NCBI RefSeq assembly: GCF_023278565.1 | Contig: NC_064677.1 | Span: 4,216,001 to 4,280,000 of the forward strand | DNA length: 64,000 bases | Origin: Colletotrichum lupini | Lineage: Eukaryota; Ascomycota; Sordariomycetes; Glomerellales; Glomerellaceae | Direction: 5' to 3' | In this document: positions 22,401-33,081 of the stretch, piece after piece | Position numbering within the stretch: the stretch's first letter is position 1 | Layout of the letters: every line of letters begins with the position of its first letter | Made by a program: the position numbers and the translations under genes | The notes under the pieces: model-generated | Seen by the model: the letters and a program-made list of their open reading frames with translations, nothing else | Told to the model about the DNA's origin: nothing | Database searches by the model: none

Positions 22401-23651
22401 TACGTACCTAGGTAGTAGGAGGCCCTGCCATCTATGATCTATCTGCCTGCCTCCTGGATACACCTTAGAATCTTAGGTATTCTTTTGCTGTGTGCTCCGC
22501 TGTTCCAGGGAGTGTGCTCATTGCCCATGTGTGAGACGGGGAAGCGCCCTGTGTAGCTCTCCATCGTCTAAGGGCGTCGCTGGCTGAGGTGCTGTTGTTA
22601 GGTGCCCGGTTGTGTGATGAGGTGCGTCCCAGTCATGTTGGGCCCTGCTGGCTGGCGCTGGCTGGGCTGCCTGACCGGGCTGGACTGGGCCAACACTGCA
22701 CAAATCTCGCGTACGTGCGGACCTGATGCATCCATCCTCATCGTCTGCTTCTCCTCTTCCCTCTGCCCGTTCTTCCTCTCCTCCTCTTTTTTTCCCTTAC
22801 TCCTACTCTTGTTCTACCCAGCCTCCCCTCGTCGTCGCTTGTCCCGCTCTTCATCGTCACCTTCTCGCGTTGAGCGTCAAGCGTCATCGCACGCATTGTC
22901 TCGCTGCTATCGCTGCGTGCCAGACCTCGCTTCCACTTTGCGTGCATCCGTCTTGTCTCTCGGCCTAGGCTTTTAGTTCCTGCTCCTTTTGGCTTTGGCT
23001 GACGCTGCCACTGCCATTTCACAGCACATCCGAGTCACGCTTCCGGGTGTCGGTCCTGAAACACAACCAAACCAATCCATCACCCTTTACCCTCCACCGT
23101 CTTTTCGCCGCTACATCGCACCCTCTTCCTTACTCCTGCGACTCTTCTTCCTACAACAAACTACTACCATCCCTTCCTGCCTCCTTTGGTTCCATTAAAC
23201 CACACGATTGCCCTCGGAAAGACCGCGACCAAGGATAGACAACAAGCCTTGCAACGCTTCCCATCGTACCTCCGACCCTCGCACCACACGAGACTACTAC
23301 CGATACCATCGAATCGAGACGAGTCCGCTCACGCACGATTCGGTCCAATCCAACTCAATTCTCACACACACCCACACAACAATATCGCCACCCTCGAGCG
23401 ACCCCAACCCCAAACCTCGACTTCTTTCTCCTCATTTTGCTCTTCACTCGGCACACCTCGAGATCCATCATCTGCCCATCGACCTGTTGAGCGAGCACGA
23501 ATCAACATACTCCTTCTTTCAAACCTGTCAAAGGGGCCACCCAAGCTGGAAGGGATTTGTCACATTCGTACCTTTCCACGGCTGCACTGCCTGGCCCCAT
23601 TCGACTTGAATAACCCTTGAATCCATCTCGTCGTCTTACTCGTCATTCAAG
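16422..23651. other. 7.2-kb gene-poor gap
   Basis: No frame here has a recognisable domain. Frames of up to 187 codons (20488-21051) overlap others on both strands and lack family motifs. The DNA contains many AGGTAAGGTA/TACCTTACCT words (19187-19197, 21898-21916, 22016-22070) and CCTGCC-type C-rich runs around 19570-19610. The last ~900 bp are the presumed leader of the SamB/Mub1 gene, listed separately. A non-coding RNA or a small undetected gene could be present. Confidence 0.5.
22720..23651 (+). promoter_or_regulatory. long pyrimidine-rich leader/promoter of the MYND-protein gene
   Basis: About 900 bp directly before the SamB/Mub1 start, strongly C/T-rich on the plus strand (for example 22726-22860 and 23080-23180). 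Pyrimidine-rich tracts just upstream of the start are typical of highly regulated filamentous-fungal promoters and long 5' UTRs. Several upstream ATGs occur, for example at 22989 and 23047. If they are in the mRNA they would act as upstream frames. The transcription start cannot be placed by eye. Confidence 0.45.
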
Positions 23652-25535
23652 ATGAGAGAAGTCAATTTCAGTATCCCAAACGTCAACAAGGCGTCGGTCG
23701 GCATAACGACCGCCCTCTATGACAGACGAGCTCTCGACTGCACGTCTACCCTTCCTCTCATCAACTCTCTCAACCATCTCGCCTACCTCACCACATCCTC
23801 GGCTCGCATCCGCGATATTCTTACCGTCGACGGCGGCATCGAGCGCTTGGTATGCATTCTAAAACGCGGTCGGAGCAAGGACATGATGGACATGTGGAAG
23901 TGGAACTTGGCTTTCCAGTGCGTCGTCAACATTGGTGTCAGAGGCACCGAAAACGTCCGCACCAGGGTTGTCGAGGCCGACATGGTCCCCGTCATTGCTA
24001 CCATTCTCGACAACTACATTAAAGTCACTGAGAAGTGCAGAGACAAGTCGGACGATAAGAGCAAGGACCATCATCACCGCCACAGGAGCCACGAACACCG
24101 CAGTGTACACAAGGCTCCATCCTTCACCAACAGATCCACCCGCACAGAAGTTGATCAGAGAGCCTCCAGACGCCAGGCCCCTCCTCCCTCCATCGACGTT
24201 TCTGCTACCTACGCAGGCTCCTCGTCCTCGAGCTCCGCAGTCGATCAACAAAACACCGAGTCCACACCCACTCCACCCCAGTATCCGCTGGCGTCCTCCG
24301 CCGAGCGACCTGCGTTCCCTGCCCACCGTCACCATCATCATCACCACCACCATCATTATCGTGCCGCCGAGGCTCGCCATGCCGTTGCATCTCCTTCTCG
24401 TCAGGTCGTTCAGCCGTTGGCACCCGCCGTGCCTGCCACTGAAACTATGGAGGGCTTTGTCAGACCTGTGCGCGATGCTGACCGCCTTGCGTCGATGATG
24501 ACTTTTGGCAACGCAAATTTGGTCTCGCAACCGTCTTCCCCCACAACTCCCCTGCCGCCTCCGCAGATGCGCTCTCCCACCGTCCGACCTACCTCGGGAC
24601 TTGCACCAACAAATCGCTCCCGTCGTCGTCCTTCCATTCGTCACCAAAACTCCACCGTCGACTCGGATGACTTGGTTGGAGATGACGCGCCATCTGATGA
24701 GTCTCCCGATGCTGAAATGTCGGGCACTGGCACTGAGATTCAGTCTGCCGTTAATATCCAAGATATCACCATGGAAGAGGGAGACAGCATCCTAGCTGGT
24801 TCTACCACAATGGACCTGAACACCCCGACTGTGTCAGAAACTCAGGATACTGGAGCCTTCAACATCACACACCGCGGCCCTGTGGAAACTAGCAACACAG
24901 CTGCTACGACGCCAGCCCCTGTGCCTGCCATCGGCTTGTCACCGAACCGTCCCACCATGGTTACACCTCCTCAGCCGGCCATTCCCAACGCAAGCGTTCC
25001 CCGCTATCTCCTTGACCGACAATTTGTACCCAACGCCCAGATGCTTGCCGCAATGCCGCGTGAAGAAGACGTCTTGATGTCCCTTCAGTTGCTTGCATAC
25101 GTCTCCAAGTATTGTGGCTTGCGGTCTTATTTCCAAAAGAGCCACTTGGTCCCAAGGCTCAAGATTGGAAAGGAACTCCGCTACTTGGACGGCGAGGACG
25201 CTTCCAAAGAGCAGATTGAAGAGGAAGAGCTGGAGGAGGAGTTTTTGTTGCCCAACGACTTCAACATTTTCCCTTTGGTCGAGAAGTTCACAGTCCGACA
25301 TCACAGCACAGATATGCAATACTGGGCTGGCGTCGTCATGAGAAATCTGTGCCGCAAGGACGATACCCGCGGAGGCATCCGTCAGTGTGCGTATTACCAG
25401 TGCGGCAAGTGGGAAGAGTTTACCCGCCAATTTGCCAAGTGTCGCCGCTGCCGCCGCACCAAGTACTGCAGCAAGGAGTGTCAAAAGAGTGCATGGGCTT
25501 TCCATCGCCACTGGTGCGTGGCCGCGACGCAGTGA
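23652..25535 (+). CDS. samB: MYND zinc-finger protein SamB/Mub1
   Basis: The yeast homologue Mub1 is a subunit of the Ubr2/Rad6 ubiquitin ligase controlling Rpn4. Aspergillus samB affects polarity and conidiophore development. Single exon, 627 residues. The N-terminal ~125 residues (starting MREVNFSIPNVNKASVGI) form the conserved helical domain. A long low-complexity middle follows, with a run of nine or so histidines encoded at about 24328-24360 and Ser/Pro-rich stretches. Conservation resumes near residue 450 (DRQFVPNAQMLAAMPREEDV). An acidic segment (QIEEEELEEEFLLPNDFN) precedes the C-terminal MYND finger at about 578-621: CAYYQCGKW...CRRCRRTKYCSKECQ...HRHWC. The start is at the first codon of the conserved N-terminus. 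The family assignment is strong; the function in this organism is inferred. Confidence 0.93.
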   Translation: MREVNFSIPNVNKASVGITTALYDRRALDCTSTLPLINSLNHLAYLTTSSARIRDILTVDGGIERLVCILKRGRSKDMMDMWKWNLAFQCVVNIGVRGTENVRTRVVEADMVPVIATILDNYIKVTEKCRDKSDDKSKDHHHRHRSHEHRSVHKAPSFTNRSTRTEVDQRASRRQAPPPSIDVSATYAGSSSSSSAVDQQNTESTPTPPQYPLASSAERPAFPAHRHHHHHHHHHYRAAEARHAVASPSRQVVQPLAPAVPATETMEGFVRPVRDADRLASMMTFGNANLVSQPSSPTTPLPPPQMRSPTVRPTSGLAPTNRSRRRPSIRHQNSTVDSDDLVGDDAPSDESPDAEMSGTGTEIQSAVNIQDITMEEGDSILAGSTTMDLNTPTVSETQDTGAFNITHRGPVETSNTAATTPAPVPAIGLSPNRPTMVTPPQPAIPNASVPRYLLDRQFVPNAQMLAAMPREEDVLMSLQLLAYVSKYCGLRSYFQKSHLVPRLKIGKELRYLDGEDASKEQIEEEELEEEFLLPNDFNIFPLVEKFTVRHHSTDMQYWAGVVMRNLCRKDDTRGGIRQCAYYQCGKWEEFTRQFAKCRRCRRTKYCSKECQKSAWAFHRHWCVAATQ

Positions 25536-26875
25536 TCCATGCCACTCAGTGCTCCACAACGTTCGACTATACCCCGGAAAGCGCCTTCGGAGGCGCGATG
25601 TTTATAATACGGATTCTTTGCCGCCCACAGGTGGCACAGCATTGCACAGCACAGCGTTTTTTCTAAATGCATGGCGTTTCCCTCGATACCACTGGTCTTT
25701 CAGCAGCATATTCAGGTCCGGCATTGGGTGCTTGCCATTCATGGTGACGGCATGGCTCCCCTTATTCCAGGACGATATATCCTCAGTTTTTCCTCAGCCT
25801 CACATGCCCTCCACGAAACGGACTGCCCAAGTCCTCGGCAAGGCACTATTCCCTCGACTATATCTATACTTTCACCACGGTGGTCGATATTGACGGGCTT
25901 CAATCTGCCAGTGTCGACCGTTTTCCAGCAACGATCAGCACGGAACAGCAGATGACCACTCGGGAAGATTTGGACGGTAGCACACGCATCTGACAAATCG
26001 TCGAAGGCGGCATACGCAACATTCAAAACTACCAAGATTGTGTCCCGCAGGGCTCTCACTGCGGCATGGAGACGGTCTTAATGTCACGGATTTACATTTT
26101 CTTGGTCTTGGGCTGGTGGGCTGGCGAAGCCCACAACGGAAGGATGGAGATGATGGTTACGTTGGCGGCTCACTTGGATTGAGAGAATGCATAGGCCGCC
26201 CAAGATGGATGGCAGGATAGTATACTCCAGGCTCCTTTTCCCAATTCCTTTGAAGTAGGATAGCACGAGCAGACGGGAAAGCTTTGCGCAATGCTCCAGG
26301 AGTACATATTCCGAGTAGCAAGCGAGGATGATGTACGTATTGTTATGAGAGATCAACTACTATAATGTCAGAATTTATGCGGTCTTTCGAACCTTCTACC
26401 CGTATCGTCGTTGTGCACAAACATGCTAATGGGATGTGGTGATGACGTACAATGCCACGCCTCTTGCGACGAGAAGTTGATTCAAAGCCGTCAGGGCTGA
26501 ACTCTCGGCCTGTTTGGCGCGCTTGCTAGAAAGTTTATCGCGTACCGTCCACATGGAATTGGGACGAAGTTAATTTGAACTTTTTTGGGATATCTCTGCC
26601 ACAATATATGCTGACCAGTGGGTCAGTGAGGGATTCGAGGCTTTTTGGGATACAACACGAGAAGACAAGGAAATGACATTTGATGCCTACGTTCAGTATG
26701 AAAGGTCACTAAAAAGCAGTTGAATCATATCGTTTGTGGATTACCATCGAACCCGAGGGGTATTTGCTCCTCCGTTCTAGTTTTTTGTTTACAGACTCTC
26801 CTCCTTCCATTCCCCCCTCCAACCCCTGACTTTTTACGCTACAGAAAACAGCAATCTCCTTTTCTTTTTTCTCCG
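25536..26875. other. convergent 3' spacer, SamB/Ebp2
   Basis: 1.3 kb between convergent stop codons. Open frames are short and unconvincing. Nothing else is recognised. Confidence 0.5.
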
Positions 26876-28358
26876 TTACTTATTCATGGCCTTTCTCCTG
26901 TTCTTGCCCGGCCGCTGCTGGGGCTTCTTGCCGATGCCGCCCTTCATGCGCTTGGCGTTGAACCCGCTCAGGTCGCCGGAGCTCACGGCATCGCCCGACT
27001 TTGCGTGGCGCTTCTTTCCGCCGAAGCCGTACTTTTCGTTCTTCTTGGACCGCTTGGCGTTGACGCCGCTGCCGGATCGGCCGCCGTCGCGACCGCCGCG
27101 CTTGCCGTCCGGGTTGGTGTGACTCTTGATCTCGTTGTCGACGCCGACGTCGAAGAGGTCGGCCTCGCGCGTGTCGAGGTTGGAAGAGTTTTCTTGACGT
27201 TCTGGGTTGGGGATAGTTAGTGACCGGTTCGGACTGAAACGAGTACTGAAGCACGCAGCTAGCAGCTTTAGGGAGGGAGGTGTAACTTACTCCTCTTGAG
27301 CGTCTTGATCTTTTCGAGTGTATCCTTCTTGGCCTTTTGGCGCTCCTGCAACTTGGCGACCTGCACCTGCTTGCCAAACTTCTTGAGGTCTCTGAGCTTT
27401 CTCGCCTCGGCGGCAGCCTTCTTGGAGCTGGCCTCCTCGATAAGCTTGGCCTTGACCTTATCCATCTGTCCGTCGTCCTTGACCATCTCCGCAAAGTAGT
27501 CCTTAGGGCGGGAGAATGGAGTGCCCTCCTTAATCAGGAGCGTGCGGCCCTTGCGCGCGGCCTCGAGGGACTGTGAGAGCAGGGCGAGCTCGCGCTGGAG
27601 GTCGTCCTGGGCATCGGGGACGGCCTCGGCGGTTGGTTTGGATGAAGCGACGGTCATGTGCGATGTGAAGGAGGCTGTGGAGGATGTGTCGATTCGAATG
27701 CGGTTCAGGGAGGCCAGGAGGGCGGCCTTGTTGTTGATTGTGAGCTTGGTGTGGGGGATAATGTCCTCGAGATCCTCGTCGTCGCCTTCGAGATCCGACA
27801 TGGGAACGTCGTCCTCTTCGGGGTCAACCTCTGAGTCCTCCTCGTCATCTGATTCGCCGTCCTTCTCCTCGATTTCTGTGGGTGTCTTGGTAGCTGTCTT
27901 GGCCTTCTTGGATGGACGCTCGATCTTTGCTTCCATCTCGATATCGGAGTCGCTGTCACTATCTGTGTCGTCCAATGCTTCGATATCGAGCTGGAGAACT
28001 CCTGTCAGCAACCATTCTAGGGGTCCCGGGGTTTTCGCGGTGTGCAAGGAGCACGAACCTTGTCATCCTCTTCTTCGTCGTCCTCCTCCTCTTCTTCCGA
28101 GTCGGCATCCTCAAAGTCTGCGTTCAAGGTGATGCCACCCTCAATGGAGATGACAGAGGCATCGTCTCCTCCCTCATCGTCTTCCATCTCGTCGTCCTCG
28201 TCATCCTCTTCGACGCTCTTGTTCTTCTTGTTCTTCTTCTCTTGCTCCTTGGCGGCTTCGCGGTGCTTCGCCTTGATCTTGCGCTCTTCCTTGACCTTCC
28301 GCAGGTCGATGCCCTTCTCGGCCGCTAGCGCAAGCTTGAGTTTGGATTTGGTAACCAT
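26876..28358 (-). CDS. EBP2: rRNA-processing protein Ebp2
   Basis: Nucleolar factor needed for 27S pre-rRNA processing and 60S subunit assembly. Three exons on the minus strand: 28358-28059, 27990-27291 and 27201-26876, giving 441 residues (yeast Ebp2 has 427). The N-terminus is lysine-rich, followed by long acidic Glu/Asp tracts (about residues 50-100 and 125-165). The conserved Ebp2 core then begins with RELALLSQSLEAARKGRTLL and FSRPKDYFAEMVKDD. A coiled, basic region (ARKLRDLKKFGKQVQVAKLQ) and a Gly/Lys-rich tail ending in RPGKNRRKAMNK complete the protein. The second intron uses an in-phase junction LKR-KRQENSSN; without it the tail is out of frame. Both introns are GT/AG. The start at 28358 is the only plausible ATG. 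Confidence 0.94.
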
Positions 28359-31275
28359 GACTGCAGAAAATATCTGAAGTGCACTGATATTGGATTGGTC
28401 GCAAAAGTATGCTGGATCAACACTCTTAACGGTCGGGTTGCGGTAACGTGGGGAGGGTCCTCAGAAAAAATGTCGATTGAAAATAATTCTGCCGCTTTGG
28501 TGACCCACTCAGTTGAGGCGGTCAAGAATCATAGTGGGGTTGATACTCCATAGTGGGTATGGCCCCCCGACTTGGTAAGCAGCCATTGGTCAACCATTTT
28601 TTACTTGTCTTCAACATTGTCTTGAGATCATTCTCATTGCAATGATTCACAACGAAACAAGACACGGATGAAGATGATCTTCGCAAGTCTGCCTCCAATT
28701 CAACTCTCCTGAACACATACATGTGCATGTACTATTAAAATCTAGCCGTCATTCTCTGTCCAAATGAAGGAATACACTCAAAAACTCGGACGGTCGGACT
28801 TCCCATAATGGAAGTGATACCTATCATTCTGTGGTATATGAGCTATGCTGTATCATCATTCCGTCACATACGACCATACCCATTGGAAAACTCGGGATCC
28901 CGTCCGCTCTCCCATAGATAAGCCAATGAGGGCCGGATTAGTAGTTGGGTCGGTGACGACCAGCGAATACCTGGTGTTGTATGTTGGTTCAAATTCCTTT
29001 TTGGGTAAATGTGTCTATTCCAGTCCGGTGAAGCACTTACCTTATTGTCGTCGGCAGACAGGGTGTTGGTTTTTGTAGTTGTGCTCATGGCTACCAGAAA
29101 GAACGGATTTCATTATCTACATCCTCGATCTAGAACACGAACTCCCCACTTGCTTTTAGACACTAGGCGCAGCTTCGACAGGGAAAGGCTACTAATTGAA
29201 GAGAGGAGCACTGTCTAGGAAATGCCCGGAAATATAGATTCTACTAATGCAGAATCAAATGCTCTGTACTTGCGCCATATGGGCTTTGTGACCATTATCC
29301 TCTACCTGATCTACGCATGGCTATGAAAAATACAACACCTTGTTGCCTGAAACTGTTGAAAAGACCATACTTCAGGGCCAACAGAAACTACCGGACATGT
29401 CCACGGCCGTTCTGACGGGGGCCTAGGCTTAAGTGCTTTGTTAAAGTTGTACGTGGGCAGTCAAGAACGAAGACTGAATTGTGGTATGGTGAAGTGGTAC
29501 GGTGAAGACAGAGGGATGAAGCCCGGGATATCCACAACGGGGCGCTCTCGTTGCGGTCTATCTAATTACATGGCTCAGTTGTCCAAAGCCACCCCATCGT
29601 TGCCAGACTGGCCTAGCTCTATGGCCTCCGTCTTCGTTGAGTAGTCGAGTGAATTTGGTCGCTGCCGTTGGTGCCAGAACTGGGTTTGACATCGGTCTTG
29701 CAAGTGTTGGTAGGGGTTTCCATCACAGCTGCTTTGGCGCTTGGTGTTGAAGTCAGGTTCTGTTTTGACTTGGTATCGACAGCGTAAAATAGTATATCCG
29801 GGTCTGTTTCTTTGATAGAGGACGATCGACGTAGGCCTTGGTCTGTATTGTAGCGATGGACAAACGCATCATAGTCTCGAGGTATTTCAGTTGCTTTTTA
29901 TATCAGCGGTTCCTCTCGTCTGTGGCACCAGAGTTGTTCAAGTCCGCAGTGGCCGCGTTGAATAGTGTGCTGCAGCTGCGATGTTCCTACGCAGCGCCTA
30001 GTTTCCACAATGACGAGCAGATGACTTGCCCGAGACGTAATTGATGACTACGAGTCAAGCACAAGAGCCGAACAACTATTGCAAGAACTTGGACTCTTTG
30101 ACTAGGAAACCGGCAACACCCATGAAAATTCATTGTTGTCAGCGTCACAACATTGCAAACAAATGGAGGCTAGCCTTCATACACTTCACCGCAACGGCGA
30201 GCAGGGAAACTTCGCCTCGTTTGCTAGATCGCCAGCCTGTACTCTTTGAGTCCTGCAGCACCTTTGATATGCCCAAGACAGCGATATTATACGGCATACA
30301 GGAGGGGCCTGGGGCTTGGCAATATCTTCGGACAGACGTACAAGCCAGGTGCAGGGGACCGACAAAGCATGCTTCCAGCGCAATCAAGGTAAACTGTGCG
30401 AGACTCCTCCGGACGGGAATGGCACTGAGTGACAGTTTGAGAGACAAAGGGCCAACCGGAGGGGGGGGGGGGGGGGGGGGGAGGAGGGGGGGGGGCGCGA
30501 GGGGAACGCGCCGAGGGCGGAGAGAGGAAGGAGGGCGGGGGCGCGGGGGGGGGAGGGGGGGGGGGGGGGGGAGGGGGGGAGGGGGGGGGGGAGAGGGGGG
30601 GGGGGGGGGGGGGGGGGGGGCGAATAGGGGAGTATGGAAGAGAGACGATCTTGAATACTTGTACCCGCACAAGTTCTTTGACTAGGAAACACTTGGCTTT
30701 CATTCCTTGAGCAGCTGAAACTGAACAAATTCCTTTCATGCCGAATATGTTACTCTACCAAAGACAGCAGCTTTCTGAGGTGTCGATCGTTCGATGTTTA
30801 GACTGCGGTCATTGACCCTTGCGGGATATGTTTCGATTACGAGTACTCGCCCAGTGGCTAACTATGGCTTCTTTTGATCCAATCATGTGATCAAAGAAGG
30901 GCAATTCAACGATTATGCGGCCGTCGATGCTCTATAACCCAATCAAGGTCCGCAACCTGCTATCAAGCTTGTATTATCTCCCCACTACGAGTCTTGGTCT
31001 CTCATTAGATCTGATATTGTGTAGCAGGCCAACAACCGTGGGCGAAGGTATGCTACATCGAACGAAGCTCGAGGTAACACAGTCGTGTGTCTGTGGATTG
31101 ACCACCTTGGGGGATCGAATGACTGCCACCTTCTTTCATGTACATTGCCACCAAGCCGAAACTCCTCGCTTCCAAACTAGCCTCGGGCGACAAACGTGAT
31201 GAAAGCTGATCTATCCTCATTGCTCATTTCACATGACGCTTCTGTTTGCTGTATCCAATGACTTCATGGCTCCCC
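28359..31275. other. 2.9-kb gene-poor gap containing a G-rich tract
   Basis: No supported gene. Frames that cross 30461-30620 are artefacts of the G tract (poly-Gly on one strand, poly-Pro on the other). The rest is AT-neutral sequence without repeats that I can see. Confidence 0.5.
30461..30620 (+). repeat. extreme G-rich, T-free tract
   Basis: 160 nt made almost entirely of G with scattered A and a few C; no T occurs on the plus strand. It begins with 20 consecutive G and ends with a run of more than 20 G. Many G-runs of three or more would allow G-quadruplex or triplex structures. Long homopolymers are also where sequencing and assembly fail, so the exact length is unreliable. Confidence 0.9.
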
Positions 31276-31912
31276 CTAGAACCGAGTGAAGGGAAGCCTA
31301 ATCATTAAGGTCAGTTTCACGTTCATAGCCATGGAGCATCAAGTATAAGAAGCGAGCAAATTGTACGTACCATTTGCCCTTGAGGGTGATGACAACCCAC
31401 GGGCTCCCAGCCTCATCGATCTCCTTTTCGACCTTTGTGTTGAAGCAAATCGCACTCATGATGCCGTCGCCAAACTTCTCGTTCATGACAGCCTTGTAGG
31501 CGTACCCGTAGTTTTGCACAATCTCGTACAGGCGGTAGATGAGCGGCTCGACAGGCGGCATGGGCCCGGCTCGGCCGCGGTCGGGGTAGTTGTTCAGCTG
31601 CTTCAGGTTCGCGGCCTGGATTCCGAGGAGCTCAGACAGCTTCTGGACGTCCTCTTCCGAGGCCTGTACCTGACCATAGAAGATGCCCGCAATGGCAACT
31701 TCGCTGCGGCCGAGATGCTTGGCGATTTCCTCAAACGTAAGCCCAGCTGACGCCTTCGCGTCAAAGAGGACCTGGGAATGAGGCGGCAGACGATCCGCCA
31801 TGGAGGGCTAGTTGGTTCTTAATTAGTGATCGTGGAGCTTCGTGGCCGTTGTAGTTTAATATTCCCATTTGACCCTGTTACTCACATCGAGACTTGCGAG
31901 CTGTCCAGACAT
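31276..31912 (-). CDS. cyanate hydratase (cyanase)
   Basis: Converts cyanate plus bicarbonate to ammonia and CO2. Three exons on the minus strand: 31912-31886 (nine codons, MSGQLASLD), 31807-31371 and 31297-31276 (22 nt), giving 161 residues, the usual length. The last mini-exon encodes LPFTRF after a split Trp codon, restoring the normal family ending GKWLPFTRF. The catalytic triad falls at Arg101, Glu104 (YRLYE) and Ser127 (GDGIMSAI). Its spacing equals Arg96/Glu99/Ser122 of the E. coli enzyme. The N-terminal half is the helix-turn-helix-like domain ([20 protein letters not shown]). If the second intron is retained, the frame stays open for 24 different codons from the Trp, ending at 31298, so an unspliced form would have an abnormal C-terminus. 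If only the ATG at 31801 is used, the first 11 residues are lost. Confidence 0.95.
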
Positions 31913-33081
31913 TGTGAAAGACAGGCTGAAGTGTTGATAGTGGAATTATGTGTGATGAAAACAATGCCAAGGATAGGGTTCGGAAGAGAGTTCGTCTAAT
32001 CGAGATACGATGAGCTGAGATGGGATGAGATAAGGGAAGATATGGAATTTGAGTCCTTGTATGTGCAACTATGTATGATTGAATCAAAGGGGGAAATGTC
32101 GACGAACGCCAGCCTTAAATCTTCAAGACGTGGTATTGCGGGCGGGCATTTCATCCGGACGTCATGCATTCAGATCGTCCATGGATATTGCGGGGTCGTG
32201 AGCTAAGAGAACCATCAGTCTAAGATGCGTCGTCCTGTTCGCCGTTGCCGAGGCCTCCCCGCCGGAGAAAACACGGTATTTCGGCTTCAAAGGCAAAAAC
32301 CGATGCACCACAAATCGCCTGCAAATCCCGACCAGATATGATGACTAATAGTCCTTGTATTACAGTAACTTTTATCTACTTAACCAAGGTATCCGGGCAA
32401 AGCCCGTTCCGGCACACACGGCGGTGGCCGGGAGGAAGATTGCGAAGCCATCGCACCCGAGTCTTGGCACGGATCGGAATCGGTCAGCTCGGCGGTTATC
32501 GCCCGGACCGCTCTGTAAACGGCGTTGACTGCAATGCAACTTGCGCCAACCCATTCATTGTACGTATGTTGCTACTCCATCAACGTCCCGCATGTTCCTT
32601 TTCTCCGTGTACAATAACTTTGCCACGTAAACACCTTCTAGTAATGGGCACGTCCGAAAATTTTCTAAGTGTACTATTTGGTGTAGACAAGGCGACTCCA
32701 AGTAGCCGTATGTGAAGGACGTTCTCGGAGAAGTCGTCCTACCCGAGAAAGGAGTTAATCTGACAACGTTGTACATCGATTTTGGGTAGTTTTGTGCGAT
32801 GGCCCATGGGCCGGCCTTGAATAGGAGATCGGTAGTGGTTGTGGTGTTTATATCGTATTCTCCCAGCATCGAGTGTCTCAGCTCTCGAGAAGCGACACGC
32901 CAATATGAGCAGGGAGAATGCTCCCGCCAACATTCCAGATATTGTCGACCGGCAAGCGTGGCTCTGACTCCGAAGAGGGGGGTGTGCCTCTGGAGGAGCT
33001 CACGCTGTTATGCGTTGTCATAATTGGTAGCGGTTTGATGATTTGGTTCTGTGTACACCATTGTGCACAAGCCCTATCCGG
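31913..33081. other. intergenic, upstream of cyanase gene
   Basis: 1.2 kb between the cyanase start and the end of the Aim6-like gene. A 156-codon plus-strand frame (32245-32715) lacks any domain and I do not call it. Presumed cyanase promoter and a 3' UTR. Confidence 0.5.

Noticed and set aside
30041..30685. Long frames across the G tract (poly-Gly on plus, poly-Pro on minus)
   Set aside because: Their length comes only from the homopolymer, which has no stop codons in any frame; flanking codons show no family or start context.
32245..32715. 156-codon plus-strand frame upstream of the cyanase gene
   Set aside because: No recognisable motif, Arg/Pro/Ser-rich composition typical of non-coding GC-rich DNA.
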